Assembly: GCA_031292515.1 (NCBI GenBank)
Contig: JARLGZ010000235.1
Location: 124,001 to 188,000 of the forward strand
Length of the DNA: 64,000 nt
Origin: Puia sp.
GTDB lineage: Bacteria; Bacteroidota; Bacteroidia; Chitinophagales; Chitinophagaceae
Direction: 5' to 3'
This document shows positions 51,198 through 59,520 of this stretch, piece by piece; the first letter of the stretch is position 1; the number at the start of each line of letters is the position of its first letter. The position numbers and the translations under genes were made by a program. Under the pieces are notes generated by a model, which was not told the origin of the DNA, made no database searches, and worked only from the letters and a program-made list of their open reading frames with translations.

Positions 51198-51401
51198 TTA
51201 AGAGGGGTTGCAAGAATGAGTAGTTGATTCGTTTTCCAGAGGACTAAAATCCTCTATTAGACGCTGGATCAGGTCTTGAAGTCCACTTCCTTCACATAGG
51301 ATTTTATCGCCGTAATTCGCTTTAAAAGAAGCTATATCATCAACACTTACACGTATAATGACATACTCCTGATCTTCTACAATCAGAAAGTACCTTTCCA
51401 T
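51198..51401 (-). CDS. Small hypothetical protein upstream of the Rhs fragment
   Basis: A 67-residue frame with ATG start: MERYFLIVEDQEYVIIRVSVDDIA, then GDKILCEGSGLQDLIQRLIEDF. It is acidic, mixed beta then helix, and ends in a Cys-containing tail. I do not recognise a family. It sits between the toxin-antitoxin terminator and the Rhs fragment. Such small acidic genes in Rhs loci are often orphan immunity genes left after C-terminal exchange, which is possible here but unproven. Confidence 0.45.
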   Translation of the reverse strand: MERYFLIVEDQEYVIIRVSVDDIASFKANYGDKILCEGSGLQDLIQRLIEDFSPLENESTTHSCNPS

Positions 51402-51457
51402 GAGGTTATTTTTGGTAGTTCAAGAATGAAAATGACTATACCCCTGCTTAGGAGCAT

Positions 51458-51487
51458 AAAAAAAGCCAGGGTTTTATTCCTGGCTTT
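51458..51487 (-). terminator. Terminator of the toxin-antitoxin operon
   Basis: Perfect 9-bp stem AAAGCCAGG/CCTGGCTTT (51462-51470 and 51479-51487) with an 8-base loop. On the minus strand it is followed by a T run. Confidence 0.8.
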
Positions 51488-51543
51488 GACTAATATCATT
51501 GTAGCGGAAAGAAATGTGTGGTGATCTGAAATGCTCCTATCAA

Positions 51544-51846
51544 CTAGTATTTGAGCTTGGCAGGATCTTGTTTTACATTCCAAAAAGTAAGAAGCGTAAT
51601 CTGATTCTTTGTCTTGTAATAGCGGTAGAACATCACAATATACTTGTTCAACCTTGCCTTACGGTATTTTTTATTCTTGTTTCCCGTAGGATATGATTCT
51701 GGTTATTGCTGAATACGCTTGATAGCATATTCTGTTTGTTGTATAAATTTTATCACTTCCCTCTCTGTCCAGGCTGTCTCCAGATAGTAAACGTTGTTGT
51801 CAAATGTTTCCTTCGCTTCATCAGACCAGTTTACTTCGATAGCCAT
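51544..51846 (-). pseudogene. RelE/ParE-family toxin with an in-frame stop codon
   Basis: Read in one frame from ATG 51846: VNWSDEAKETFDNNVYYLE, AWTEREVIKFIQQ and AIKRIQQ, then TAA at 51703-51705, then PESYPTGNKNKKYRKARL, KYIVMFYRYYKTKNQITLLTFW and NVKQDPAKLKY to a TAG. The total of 101 codons is the normal ParE length. The part after the stop has the conserved YRY and W/QDP end needed for activity. Only one codon is at fault; no frameshift is needed. The ATG overlaps the antitoxin stop by 16 bases. It would give a truncated 47-residue product unless read through. Confidence 0.8.
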
Positions 51847-52085
51847 TTCTTATATTTTTTCATAACCTCCTTATGCGGTGTTACTTTTCCCTGATCCGCC
51901 TCCTTTAGTCCTTTTTCAATAGACCCTTTGGCTGCTTCTTCCACACCATCCCACCAGTCAGATTCTTCGTGTGCGAGGGTTTTTACAACACTCAGCACAA
52001 CTTTCTTCTGCTGCGCGTTCAAATTTCCTAGATGATGCATGATTTCGGTATCTAAAGGTTTTGCTGCGCTCATTGTTATACTCAT
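51831..52085 (-). CDS. Antitoxin of a ParE-type toxin-antitoxin pair
   Basis: An 84-residue, charged, mostly helical protein (DTEIMHHLGNLNAQQKKVVLSVVKTLAHEE, then DWWDGVEEAAKGSIEKGLKEADQGKVTPHKEVMKKYKKW). The last block, which ends in HKEVMKKYKKW, is typical of Bacteroidota antitoxins paired with RelE/ParE toxins. The first half may contact DNA. It has a TAAATTTG promoter box just upstream and overlaps the toxin gene by 16 bases. With the toxin broken, it may be a relic or may still repress in trans. Confidence 0.8.
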   Translation of the reverse strand: MSITMSAAKPLDTEIMHHLGNLNAQQKKVVLSVVKTLAHEESDWWDGVEEAAKGSIEKGLKEADQGKVTPHKEVMKKYKKWLSK

Positions 52086-52091
52086 TTTTTA

Positions 52092-52099
52092 CAAATTTA
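52092..52099 (-). promoter_or_regulatory. -7 promoter box (TAAATTTG) of the toxin-antitoxin operon
   Basis: TAnnTTTG match on the minus strand, six bases before ATG 52085. Confidence 0.5.
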
Positions 52100-52835
52100 G
52101 TTTATTAAATTCTTATCCGGAAATCTCACAATACTTTGATATTTAGTTTGTTGCATGCACTCCTGCGTTAAGTCGTCAGTTATGCCCGTAAGCAGCCTTG
52201 TTCCAATGCCTGACAATATTCTTGCTCCCCTATTTCAGGGCTAAAGGTCGTCATTGAACTAAGCAGGTCTCCCTCCTTGTCTCAAAGACCGGTGGGGCCG
52301 GGAATGCGGGTCATGCCACTGAAAATCATTATTTCATGACGTGCATGGAGGCGCCACAGACCCCTGTGGGTCCATACTGCCGGTAGGCTTATAAAACAGA
52401 CAAGGGCTTTGAGACGCGCAGGTGGCAGACAGAGTGGAGGAGCTGCGTTTTTATGGCTGGCATTTCTGGCAACGCATATCACAGCCATAAAAGTAGTAGC
52501 GGAGTGCCTGGGAACGAAGGGAGGGCAAAAACTGTGACAGGTACAGTAAAAACGACTGGCGGTTTCCTGGGTACCTGGCGCATGTTTTTGAGGCATAGCT
52601 GTTCAACTGGCACACCTATTTTCCTGATTTTGTTGGGTGCTGGAGTGTTGTTCCAGTTACTTTTCCAAATGCTGAGCTTTTCGTAGTGGCTGATTTTCCA
52701 ATTCTCCTAAAGAGGGGGAAAAGGGAAGATTGGCATAGTAGCAGGGGGGATACCAGGCACATCCTCTTTTTAAGGGGGAGGGTTTCCAGGTGTCCCCTTT
52801 ATGGTTTCACACATATCAGGTACAGATATCCCACA
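52100..52835. other. Gene-poor stretch of about 740 bases
   Basis: No family-like protein on either strand. The open frames at 52282-52596 (minus) and 52453-52686 (plus) overlap each other and are rich in Cys, His, Pro and Arg without domain structure. It lies between the AT-rich toxin island and the backbone, and could be decayed accessory DNA. A small stem CCACAG/CTGTGG is near 52353-52368. Confidence 0.5.
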
Positions 52836-52867
52836 CAAAAAAAGAAGTCGCCCTTACAGACGACTTC
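52836..52867 (-). terminator. Terminator after the first PepSY-like gene
   Basis: Minus-strand perfect 7-bp stem GAAGTCG/CGACTTC with a 10-base loop, followed by seven T. Confidence 0.8.
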
Positions 52868-52897
52868 CGCTTCCAACTAAAACCAACATGAGAGATT

Positions 52898-53353
52898 TTA
52901 CTGAACGGCATCCTTCAGCGTCTTCGCGCTCTCCGTCCAGTTATATTCGGAGTTTGACTTTAACACAAGTTTTGTGTCCGGGTTCTCCAGCGTGACATAA
53001 TAAGAGGTGTGCCCGTCTGCGGCGATCTCATAAAGATCGGTGATCCAATAATCACCATAACCCGATTTAAGATTCCTCAACAGGCTGAGAGGCAACTGCT
53101 CGGAAACGATATTCCGCATAACGGATTGCAATTCTCCGTTGCTGTTGTAAAAAGCGAATAGCACCTGGTTATTAATCGTAAAGCTCGCTTTCAGATAGTC
53201 TTTGGATTGTTCCCATTGTACATTTTTCGCGCTGGCGAAATCCTTGTTCAAAGACTTCACCGCCGCTTCATTGCCTCCGCCCCCTTTTTCCGCATAGGCG
53301 CTTGTCATTCCTGCCATCAGCAGCATAGCTGCCGCAACAATCATCTTTTTCAT
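52898..53353 (-). CDS. PepSY-like periplasmic protein (PF11396-like)
   Basis: A 151-residue exported protein. MKKMIVAAAMLLMAGMTSAYA is the signal peptide, so ATG 53353 is chosen over a longer frame to 53452. The mature part has the pattern of the PepSY-like, BLIP-fold proteins common in Bacteroidota: LNKDFASAKNVQWEQSKDYLKASF, FYNSNGELQSVMRNI, LPLSLLRNLKSGYGDYWITDLYEI and TSYYVTLENP. The role is unknown; it has no enzyme motif. A paralogue lies at 56261. A terminator follows. Confidence 0.8.
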   Translation of the reverse strand: MKKMIVAAAMLLMAGMTSAYAEKGGGGNEAAVKSLNKDFASAKNVQWEQSKDYLKASFTINNQVLFAFYNSNGELQSVMRNIVSEQLPLSLLRNLKSGYGDYWITDLYEIAADGHTSYYVTLENPDTKLVLKSNSEYNWTESAKTLKDAVQ

Positions 53354-53778
53354 TTTTCTGATTTTTATTTGTAAATTTTTATGTTCGTTATTTATACTCA
53401 TCGTTCGAAATCTCCCGCTTTGTAAGACGCCGTTTTGTTTCAGATGTTGCACCCCTTAACAAAACTTTAATACTTCAGACGCTCATGGGTTGACTCATTG
53501 CCTTTCAGTCGTTCCTTGTCGTCGTTACTCTTCCTCTTCCTCTTCCTGGTTTTCCCTGCAACCGGCAGCAATAACGTATATAAGACAACGCAAAGCTAGA
53601 AAGGTTACATTGCGGGTGCAAGTTAATAGTGACGAACGGATTAAGCTGTTAAAACCGTTAACGAAGGTGTTAAATATTGTTAAAGCCGGAACGATCCCGA
53701 AAACCGGGACAAATACACTCAAATAATCCTCCCGACATGATCGCTAATGGCTAATTTCATCAAAGGAAAATCTGGAGC
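53354..53778. other. Intergenic stretch of about 425 bases
   Basis: Between the divergent PepSY-like and ACP phosphodiesterase genes. It contains a short TTCCTC triplet run (about 53527-53547) and no TAnnTTTG box I could place with confidence. The open frame 53490-53726 looks non-coding. Confidence 0.4.
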
Positions 53779-54372
53779 ATGAATTACCTCGCACACGCAC
53801 GCCTTTCTTTTGACGAACCCGGTATCCTGGCAGGGAACATGATCAGTGATTTCGTAAAAGGGAAAAAGAAATTCGACTACCCGGACGAAGTCCGGAAAGG
53901 CATCGAGCTTCACCGCTCGATCGATGAGTTTACGGATAATCATCCGGTCACAAAAAAGGCAAAATTTTTTTTCAGACAGGCTTATGGTCTTTATGCCGGA
54001 GCATTCGTCGATATCGCCTACGACCATTTCCTCGCCAGGGACAAAGATGAATTCCCGGCAGACACCCTGTCCGTTTTCACACAGACGGTCTATCAGCGGT
54101 TATCCGTTTACGAGGCAGTCTTCCCCGAGAAATTCGTTCGCTTCTTCCACCATATGAAGACTCAGGACTGGTTATACAACTACCAATATATGCAAGGCGC
54201 CTGTAACAGCTTCGAAGGGCTTGTTCGCAGGGCAGCCTATCTGGACGACTATCAGACGGCCTGTAATATCCTGCGGGAGCATCATGCCGGACTGGAACGA
54301 TGTTATCATGAATTTTTCCCGGATATCAAGGTCTTCGCAAGGGAACGACTGAGGGAATTACAAACCGGTTGA
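53779..54372 (+). CDS. acpH: ACP phosphodiesterase-family protein
   Basis: A 197-residue HD-like phosphodiesterase. NYLAHARLSFDEPGILAGNMISDFVKG and LHRSIDEFTDNHPVTKKAK are the AcpH hallmarks, and AFVDIAYDHFLARD supplies further metal-binding residues. AcpH removes the phosphopantetheine arm from acyl carrier protein, recycling apo-ACP. Length matches the family. Its stop lies just before the asnB promoter box, and asnB begins 14 bases later. Confidence 0.88.
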   Translation: MNYLAHARLSFDEPGILAGNMISDFVKGKKKFDYPDEVRKGIELHRSIDEFTDNHPVTKKAKFFFRQAYGLYAGAFVDIAYDHFLARDKDEFPADTLSVFTQTVYQRLSVYEAVFPEKFVRFFHHMKTQDWLYNYQYMQGACNSFEGLVRRAAYLDDYQTACNILREHHAGLERCYHEFFPDIKVFARERLRELQTG

Positions 54373-54373
54373 C

Positions 54374-54381
54374 TACATTTG
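54374..54381 (+). promoter_or_regulatory. -7 promoter box (TACATTTG) of asnB
   Basis: TAnnTTTG match directly after the acpH stop, five bases before the ATG at 54387. Confidence 0.55.
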
Positions 54382-54386
54382 CACAC

Positions 54387-56234
54387 ATGTGTGGCATCGC
54401 AGGTATAATTGCATCCGATCCGGCAAAGGTCCATCCCGGAATCATCAAGAAGATGACTGACGAGATCGCGCACCGGGGTCCGGATGGAGAAGGGATATGG
54501 ATCAGCCGTTCCGGCCTCGCCGGTCTGGGACATCGCAGACTCTCCATTATCGATCCCGGCCCTGCCGCGGCACAACCCATGCAAAGGCTCGACCGCTATA
54601 CGATCATCCATAACGGTGAACTGTATAATTATATCGAGATCAGACACAGCCTTCTTCAAAAAGGATATTCCTTTGGTTCCCGGTCCGATACCGAAGTGAT
54701 CCTGGCGGCATTCGACTATTATGGTCCGCAGTGTCTGCAACATTTTGACGGCATGTTCGCTTTTGCCATCTGGGACGAGCTCGAAAAGAAGCTTTTCCTT
54801 GCCAGGGACCGCATGGGAGAAAAACCGTTGTTCTTTTATCAGGACGACGACAGATTCCTCTTCGCAAGTGAGATGAAATCCCTTTGGGTCGCAGGGGTTC
54901 CCAGGGAGGTCAACAAAAAACTCCTCTTCAACTTCCTGACGATCGGCTACACGCAAAACCCCGGGGACAGCGCTGAGACCTTTTATTCCGGCATCCTGAA
55001 ACTCCCTGCCCGCTCTTTCCTTCTCTATGATGCCATTACCGGGCAGGCGGAGCAGGAGGTCTACTGGGATATTGCATTGGGAAACCCGGGCGATATCGGC
55101 GAAGAAGAAGCCATCCGGCAATTCCGCGAGCTACTATACGGCTCCGTTTCGAGGAGGCTCCGCAGCGACGCTCCCATCGGCGCCGGCATCAGCGGGGGCC
55201 TGGATAGCTCTTCCATCGTAGCCGCCGTCCTTCAGGAAGGAGATTCCGCACTCCGGACTTTCTCTGCCGTTTTCCCGGGCTTCGAAAAAGACGAAACCCC
55301 CTTTATACGGCTCGTTACCGACTGGTGGCCTGTCCGGAACGACTTCGTTACCCCCACGGTAGACGGCCTGATCGACGAATGGGAGAAGTTGGCAAAACAC
55401 CAGGAGGAGCCTTTTTCTTCCACCAGTATCTATGCGCAGTTCAAAGTGTACGAACTGGGAGGCCGCGCCGGCATGAAAGTCATGCTGGACGGACAAGGCG
55501 CGGACGAATTGCTGGCGGGATATCATAAGTATTATCCCTGGTACTGGCAGGAGCTATACCGAAAAGATCCGAAAGCATGCAGAAGGGAATTGCAAGCCGC
55601 CCGAAACCTCGGAATAAGCCGGGACTGGTCCTGGAAAAACAAAGTCGCCGCGATGCTCCCCGGCTATTCCGCCATCCTGGCTACCCGGCAACGGATTCAT
55701 CACCAGCAAAGAAACGAAGACCTGTCAAAAAGATTTCTGGAAGAAGCAGGCGTATCCTACTACCAGCTGCCACATTTTGAAAGCCTGGACGGAGGTCTCT
55801 ACTATAATATGTTTACGAACGGCCTGGAAGAACTGTTACGATACGCCGACCGCAACTCGATGGCTCATGGGGTGGAAGTGAGGTTGCCCTTTCTGAACCA
55901 CAAACTCATCGAATTCGTATTCTCTCTGCCACCGCATTTCAAGATCCGCGATGGCTGGACAAAATGGCTGCTGCGGAAGGCCATGGAGCCCGCACTCCCT
56001 TCGGGCATCACCTGGCGCAAAGACAAAACCGGCTATGAACCTCCCCAACGGGAGTGGATGCAGCACCCCGTCCTGGTTGACTACATCCACGAAGCAAAAA
56101 AGACCCTGATCAGCGAATCGATCCTTCGGCCCGAAGTGACCGCCAAAAAAAACCGGCCGCTGGATGCCCATGCCGCCGATAACCATGACTGGAGACAGCT
56201 GGTCAGCGCCGCCTGCCTCTTTGGGAAGTACTGA
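54387..56234 (+). CDS. asnB: Asparagine synthase (glutamine-hydrolysing)
   Basis: A 615-residue enzyme. MCGIAGIIA at the start puts Cys 2 as the glutaminase nucleophile, which requires ATG 54387 rather than the longer frame. The class II glutaminase half covers 2-200 (HNGELYNYIEIR, SRSDTEVILAAFDYYG). The synthetase half has the PP-loop GISGGLDSSSIVAAVL near 270. It makes asparagine from aspartate, glutamine and ATP. Some homologues serve in exopolysaccharide or peptide synthesis, but no such cluster is near. Confidence 0.93.
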   Translation: MCGIAGIIASDPAKVHPGIIKKMTDEIAHRGPDGEGIWISRSGLAGLGHRRLSIIDPGPAAAQPMQRLDRYTIIHNGELYNYIEIRHSLLQKGYSFGSRSDTEVILAAFDYYGPQCLQHFDGMFAFAIWDELEKKLFLARDRMGEKPLFFYQDDDRFLFASEMKSLWVAGVPREVNKKLLFNFLTIGYTQNPGDSAETFYSGILKLPARSFLLYDAITGQAEQEVYWDIALGNPGDIGEEEAIRQFRELLYGSVSRRLRSDAPIGAGISGGLDSSSIVAAVLQEGDSALRTFSAVFPGFEKDETPFIRLVTDWWPVRNDFVTPTVDGLIDEWEKLAKHQEEPFSSTSIYAQFKVYELGGRAGMKVMLDGQGADELLAGYHKYYPWYWQELYRKDPKACRRELQAARNLGISRDWSWKNKVAAMLPGYSAILATRQRIHHQQRNEDLSKRFLEEAGVSYYQLPHFESLDGGLYYNMFTNGLEELLRYADRNSMAHGVEVRLPFLNHKLIEFVFSLPPHFKIRDGWTKWLLRKAMEPALPSGITWRKDKTGYEPPQREWMQHPVLVDYIHEAKKTLISESILRPEVTAKKNRPLDAHAADNHDWRQLVSAACLFGKY

Positions 56235-56260
56235 TGAACGCGAATTAGTTCGAATGGACG

Positions 56261-56746
56261 CTAAGAGTCTTTTTTGGATTTTTCTACGACACTCAGATTC
56301 CCTTCGTTATCAGACCGGACGGTCACCAGGTTATTGGCATCTTCCATCCTGATAAAATATTCCGCATCCGTTTCGGTGGCCTTTTCTATTACACTCAATA
56401 TTTTTTTATCCTGGTATTTGCTATGAACTTTACAGAGGATGTTGAGAGGAAGATTGCTTTCAGAATAATACCGTACCGAGCTGATAAATTTACCATCCTT
56501 GTCATAGTCGATCGTCGTGGCAAGACCGGCGGTCTTAAATTTCACGGTATACCTCTCCGGTAGTTCCTGCCATTGGACATCCTGCGCATCCGGAAAAGTC
56601 GTTTTGAACAGTTGCAGTAATTTCTCGTTTATCCCCGCGCGGGATTTTTCGGAACGCTGCGTATAAAGGCTTGCGGGATTTTTAGTGGCATAAGTGGCAT
56701 TGCCTGATAAGAGCACCAGGGATAGAATCGATAGAATCGGTTTCAT
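56261..56746 (-). CDS. PepSY-like periplasmic protein, paralogue
   Basis: A 161-residue exported protein. The signal peptide is ILSILSLVLLSGNATYA. The mature part parallels the gene at 52898: LFKTTFPDAQDVQWQELPERYTVKF, IDYDKDGKFISSVRYYSESNLPLNILCKVHSKYQDKKI and AEYFIRMEDANNL. This is the same PF11396-like pattern. The role is unknown. It lies opposite asnB, 26 bases after it, and has no clear promoter box. Confidence 0.8.
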   Translation of the reverse strand: MKPILSILSLVLLSGNATYATKNPASLYTQRSEKSRAGINEKLLQLFKTTFPDAQDVQWQELPERYTVKFKTAGLATTIDYDKDGKFISSVRYYSESNLPLNILCKVHSKYQDKKILSVIEKATETDAEYFIRMEDANNLVTVRSDNEGNLSVVEKSKKDS

Positions 56747-57000
56747 GGCTTTGTTTTTTCAGTAAATAATTTCATTTGACGGTCTAAATCTATTCTTTGT
56801 TACGTCGCGGGTCAAGGACTTATACATACCCGGTAAAAGGAACCGGCGCCTTGAAAAATCGCAAAAAACGACGCGTCAACCCAAGTCGGTAAAAAAAGTT
56901 TCGAAGCGGCAAAAATGGCTCCCGAAGCCGTAACAGGCGGGTTGCAGCCTGCGCGGTTAAGTTTTTGTTAAACTACAATGGCGGTTTCCGGCCGGTTCAA
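56747..57000. other. Intergenic stretch before metB
   Basis: About 250 bases, AT-rich near the PepSY-like start, with no gene seen on either strand. It leads into the promoter of the gene starting at 57057. Confidence 0.4.
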
Positions 57001-57031
57001 TTTGTGGGTAAGGCAAACTCCAGTAACTTTG
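57001..57031 (+). promoter_or_regulatory. Promoter of the cystathionine gamma-synthase-type gene
   Basis: TTTG (57001-57004), a 19-base spacer and TAACTTTG (57024-57031), a full match to the Bacteroidota -33/-7 promoter, 25 bases before ATG 57057. Confidence 0.7.
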
Positions 57032-57056
57032 GCCCGCAGCAACAAAAAAACAAAGG

Positions 57057-58193
57057 ATGCGACTTTCTACAAGACTTATACATGGCGGGATCGAACCCGA
57101 CCCGACTACAGGAGCCATCATGACCCCGATCTACCAGACTTCCACCTATGTGCAATCCGCGCCGGGTAAACACAAGGGATACGAGTATGCCCGTTCCCAG
57201 AACCCCACGCGGGCCGTATTGGAAAATGCGCTTGCCGGGATCGAAAACGGGAAGTTCGGTCTTTGCTTCAGCAGCGGAGTGGCGGCCACGGATGCGGTGA
57301 TCAAATTATTACAGCCCGGTGATGAAGTCATTGCGGCCAATGATATGTATGGAGGCACCTACCGGCTCTTCACCAAAATATTTGAAAAATTCGGGATCCG
57401 CTTCCATTTCGTGGACATGCAGGATCTGAATAACATCCGGGCCGTGATCAACGAACATACCAAACTGATCTGGACGGAAACGCCGACGAACCCCCTGATG
57501 AATATAATCGATATCGCCGGGGTCGCGTCGATCGCCAAACAGTATGCAGTCCTTTTATGCGTCGACAATACATTTGCGTCCCCCTACCTGCAGAATCCTT
57601 TGGATCTTGGCGCCGACATCGTTTTGCATTCCGCGACCAAATATCTCGGAGGTCATAGCGATGTGATCCACGGTTGCCTGGTGATGAATGATACAGGCTT
57701 GCGGGAAAAACTATACTTTATCCAGAAGAGTTGCGGCGCCGTACCGGGTCCCCAGGATTGCTTCCTCGTTTTGCGCGGTCTCAAGACCCTGCACGTGCGC
57801 ATGGACAGACATTGCCTGAACGGAGAGAAGATCGCGCATTTCCTGCGTAACCACCCAAAAGTGGGAAAAGTCTACTGGTGCGGTTTTGAAGACCATCCTG
57901 CTTATGCGATCGCAAAAAAACAAATGCGCGGCTTTGGCGGTATGATGAGTTTTACGCTGAAAGACGATAGCCCGGAGAATACGACCAGGGTATTGTCCTC
58001 TACAAAACTATTCGCCCTCGCCGAAAGCCTGGGCGGTGTAGAATCCCTGATCAATCATCCCGCCAGCATGACCCATGCTTCCATCCCCCGCGAAGAAAGG
58101 ATTAAGAACGGGCTGGAAGACTCCTTAATCCGTCTTAGCGTCGGTATTGAAGATGCGGACGACCTGATCGCCGATCTGGAACAAGCGCTTTAG
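57057..58193 (+). CDS. metB: Cystathionine gamma-synthase/lyase-type PLP enzyme
   Basis: A 378-residue Cys/Met-metabolism PLP enzyme. YEYARSQNPTRAVLENALA holds phosphate-binding Tyr/Arg; CFSSGVAATDAVIKLL, CVDNTFASPYLQNPLDLGADIVLHSATKYLGGHSDVI contain the PLP Asp and Lys (in SATK). The C-terminus has SLGGVESLINHPASMTHA and IRLSVGIED. It makes or splits cystathionine in methionine/cysteine metabolism; lyase and synthase cannot be told apart by these motifs. It has its own promoter and no met or cys neighbour. Confidence 0.92.
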   Translation: MRLSTRLIHGGIEPDPTTGAIMTPIYQTSTYVQSAPGKHKGYEYARSQNPTRAVLENALAGIENGKFGLCFSSGVAATDAVIKLLQPGDEVIAANDMYGGTYRLFTKIFEKFGIRFHFVDMQDLNNIRAVINEHTKLIWTETPTNPLMNIIDIAGVASIAKQYAVLLCVDNTFASPYLQNPLDLGADIVLHSATKYLGGHSDVIHGCLVMNDTGLREKLYFIQKSCGAVPGPQDCFLVLRGLKTLHVRMDRHCLNGEKIAHFLRNHPKVGKVYWCGFEDHPAYAIAKKQMRGFGGMMSFTLKDDSPENTTRVLSSTKLFALAESLGGVESLINHPASMTHASIPREERIKNGLEDSLIRLSVGIEDADDLIADLEQAL

Positions 58194-58227
58194 AATGCCC
58201 TGGAAGCTTTCGCAAAACGCTGTTTAT

Positions 58228-58250
58228 TATCTTTGCTATAAATTAAAGGA
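58228..58250 (+). promoter_or_regulatory. -7 box (TATCTTTG) and Shine-Dalgarno-like site of the TIGR02757-family gene
   Basis: TATCTTTG at 58228-58235, then AAGGAG at 58245-58250, nine bases before the TTG start at 58260. The purine-rich site is notable because most genes here lack one. Confidence 0.5.
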
Positions 58251-58259
58251 GCGATAAAA

Positions 58260-59039
58260 TTGGAACCCGATCTGGCGGCACTAAAGGAATTCCTGGACGA
58301 AAAAACGGATCAATACAATACTTTTCGATTTATTGAGGACGATCCGGTAAGCGTTCCACACCGCTACTCACGGAAAGAAGATATAGAAATCTCCGGTTTT
58401 TTAGCCGCGACCATCGCCTGGGGCAACCGCAAGTCCATCGTAAAGAACGGGCACCGGATCATGGACCTGATGGACGACTCGCCCTACGACTTCGTAATGT
58501 CCCATTCGGCCGCTGAACTGAAAAGATTCCGGAGTTTCGTCCACAGGACCTTTAATCATATCGACCTCGTATACTTTATAAAGGGACTCAGACATATCTA
58601 TCAGAAAAAGGGTGGTCTCGAAGGCATTTTTACCGCCCACTGCACGGACGATTCCGTCCAGCCGTCCATTCATCATTTCAAAAAGTCTTTTTTTGAAATA
58701 CCCCATCCTTCCCGGACCCTGAAACACGTATCCGACCCATTAAGCGGCTCGGCGGCAAAAAGAATCAATATGTACCTGAGATGGCTCGTCAGGAAGGACA
58801 AGCGGGGCGTGGACTTCGGGATCTGGACATCTATCCGCCCTGCCCAGCTATCCTGTCCGCTGGACGTTCACTCGGGCAATGTGGCGCGGGAGCTTGGTCT
58901 GTTGTCAAGGACACAGAACGATGCCAAAGCCGTGAAAGAGCTGGATACCGCGTTGAGACTGCTGGACCCCAAAGATCCCGTTAAATATGATTTTGCTCTT
59001 TTCGGTCTCGGTGTCTTCGAAAAGTTCCCGAAAACCTGA
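58260..59039 (+). CDS. TIGR02757-family protein of unknown function
   Basis: A 259-residue cytoplasmic protein. DPVSVPHRYSRKEDIEISGFLAATIAWGNRKSI, FNHIDLVYFIKGLRHIY, RINMYLRWLVRKDKRGVDFGIW and PLDVHSGNVARELGLL are the family blocks, well conserved in Bacteroidota and distantly like helix-hairpin-helix DNA glycosylase folds (weak inference). The start is TTG 58260, with a Shine-Dalgarno-like AAGGAG upstream. It ends in FEKFPKT. A hypothetical gene follows 55 bases later. Confidence 0.85.
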   Translation: MEPDLAALKEFLDEKTDQYNTFRFIEDDPVSVPHRYSRKEDIEISGFLAATIAWGNRKSIVKNGHRIMDLMDDSPYDFVMSHSAAELKRFRSFVHRTFNHIDLVYFIKGLRHIYQKKGGLEGIFTAHCTDDSVQPSIHHFKKSFFEIPHPSRTLKHVSDPLSGSAAKRINMYLRWLVRKDKRGVDFGIWTSIRPAQLSCPLDVHSGNVARELGLLSRTQNDAKAVKELDTALRLLDPKDPVKYDFALFGLGVFEKFPKT

Positions 59040-59094
59040 AAGTGATTGTATCTTATTATAATTTGGCTGACGCTATGCCGATAAAACCCCAAAA

Positions 59095-59490
59095 ATGAAT
59101 GAAAATGAGCAGCCGGTGCCCGACACGGACCGGAAGACCTTGATCAGAGACCTGAACGGTACCTATGAGCTGGCTATGCCGGAACATCTCTCCGCGAGCG
59201 AGATGGAAGACCTGCTTGCCGAAAAGCTGAATATACTGATCCGGGATGATTTTAACAGCCTGGTCACGCTTCTTTACCGCATCGACATACACGAAGGCAA
59301 GCTGCGACAGCTTTTGAAATCCGGCCAGGGCACGGACGCGGGGAAAATCATCGCACGGCTCATAATCGACCGCCAACTTCAAAAGATCGAATCGCGCAGA
59401 AAGTTTAAGAGAAACAGCCGGGAACAGCCCGGTGCGGAGAAAGACGTCAACACACAAAATGACGGAAACCGGGAGGAAGAAAGATGGTGA
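59095..59490 (+). CDS. Conserved-looking hypothetical helical protein
   Basis: A 131-residue soluble protein. The core LIRDLNGTYELAMPEHLSASEMEDLLAEKLNILIRDDFNSLVTLLYRIDIHE is a helical domain, then GKIIARLIIDRQLQKIESRRKF. The last 30 residues are charged and disordered. I have no family name; the layout resembles small Bacteroidota proteins found behind TIGR02757 genes. It has no signal peptide. ATG 59095 is the only good start. Confidence 0.65.
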   Translation: MNENEQPVPDTDRKTLIRDLNGTYELAMPEHLSASEMEDLLAEKLNILIRDDFNSLVTLLYRIDIHEGKLRQLLKSGQGTDAGKIIARLIIDRQLQKIESRRKFKRNSREQPGAEKDVNTQNDGNREEERW

Positions 59491-59520
59491 AGATCCCAAC
59501 ACCGTAAGGCAAAAAAATAT

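Noticed and set aside
52282-52596. A 104-codon minus-strand frame in the gene-poor stretch
   Set aside because: Cys/His/Pro-rich without domain pattern, no promoter box, overlapped by another frame; kept only as part of the dark stretch.
53490-53726. A 78-codon plus-strand frame before acpH
   Set aside because: Starts in a short TTCCTC-type repeat with a Ser run, has no conserved pattern, and a mirror frame exists on the other strand.
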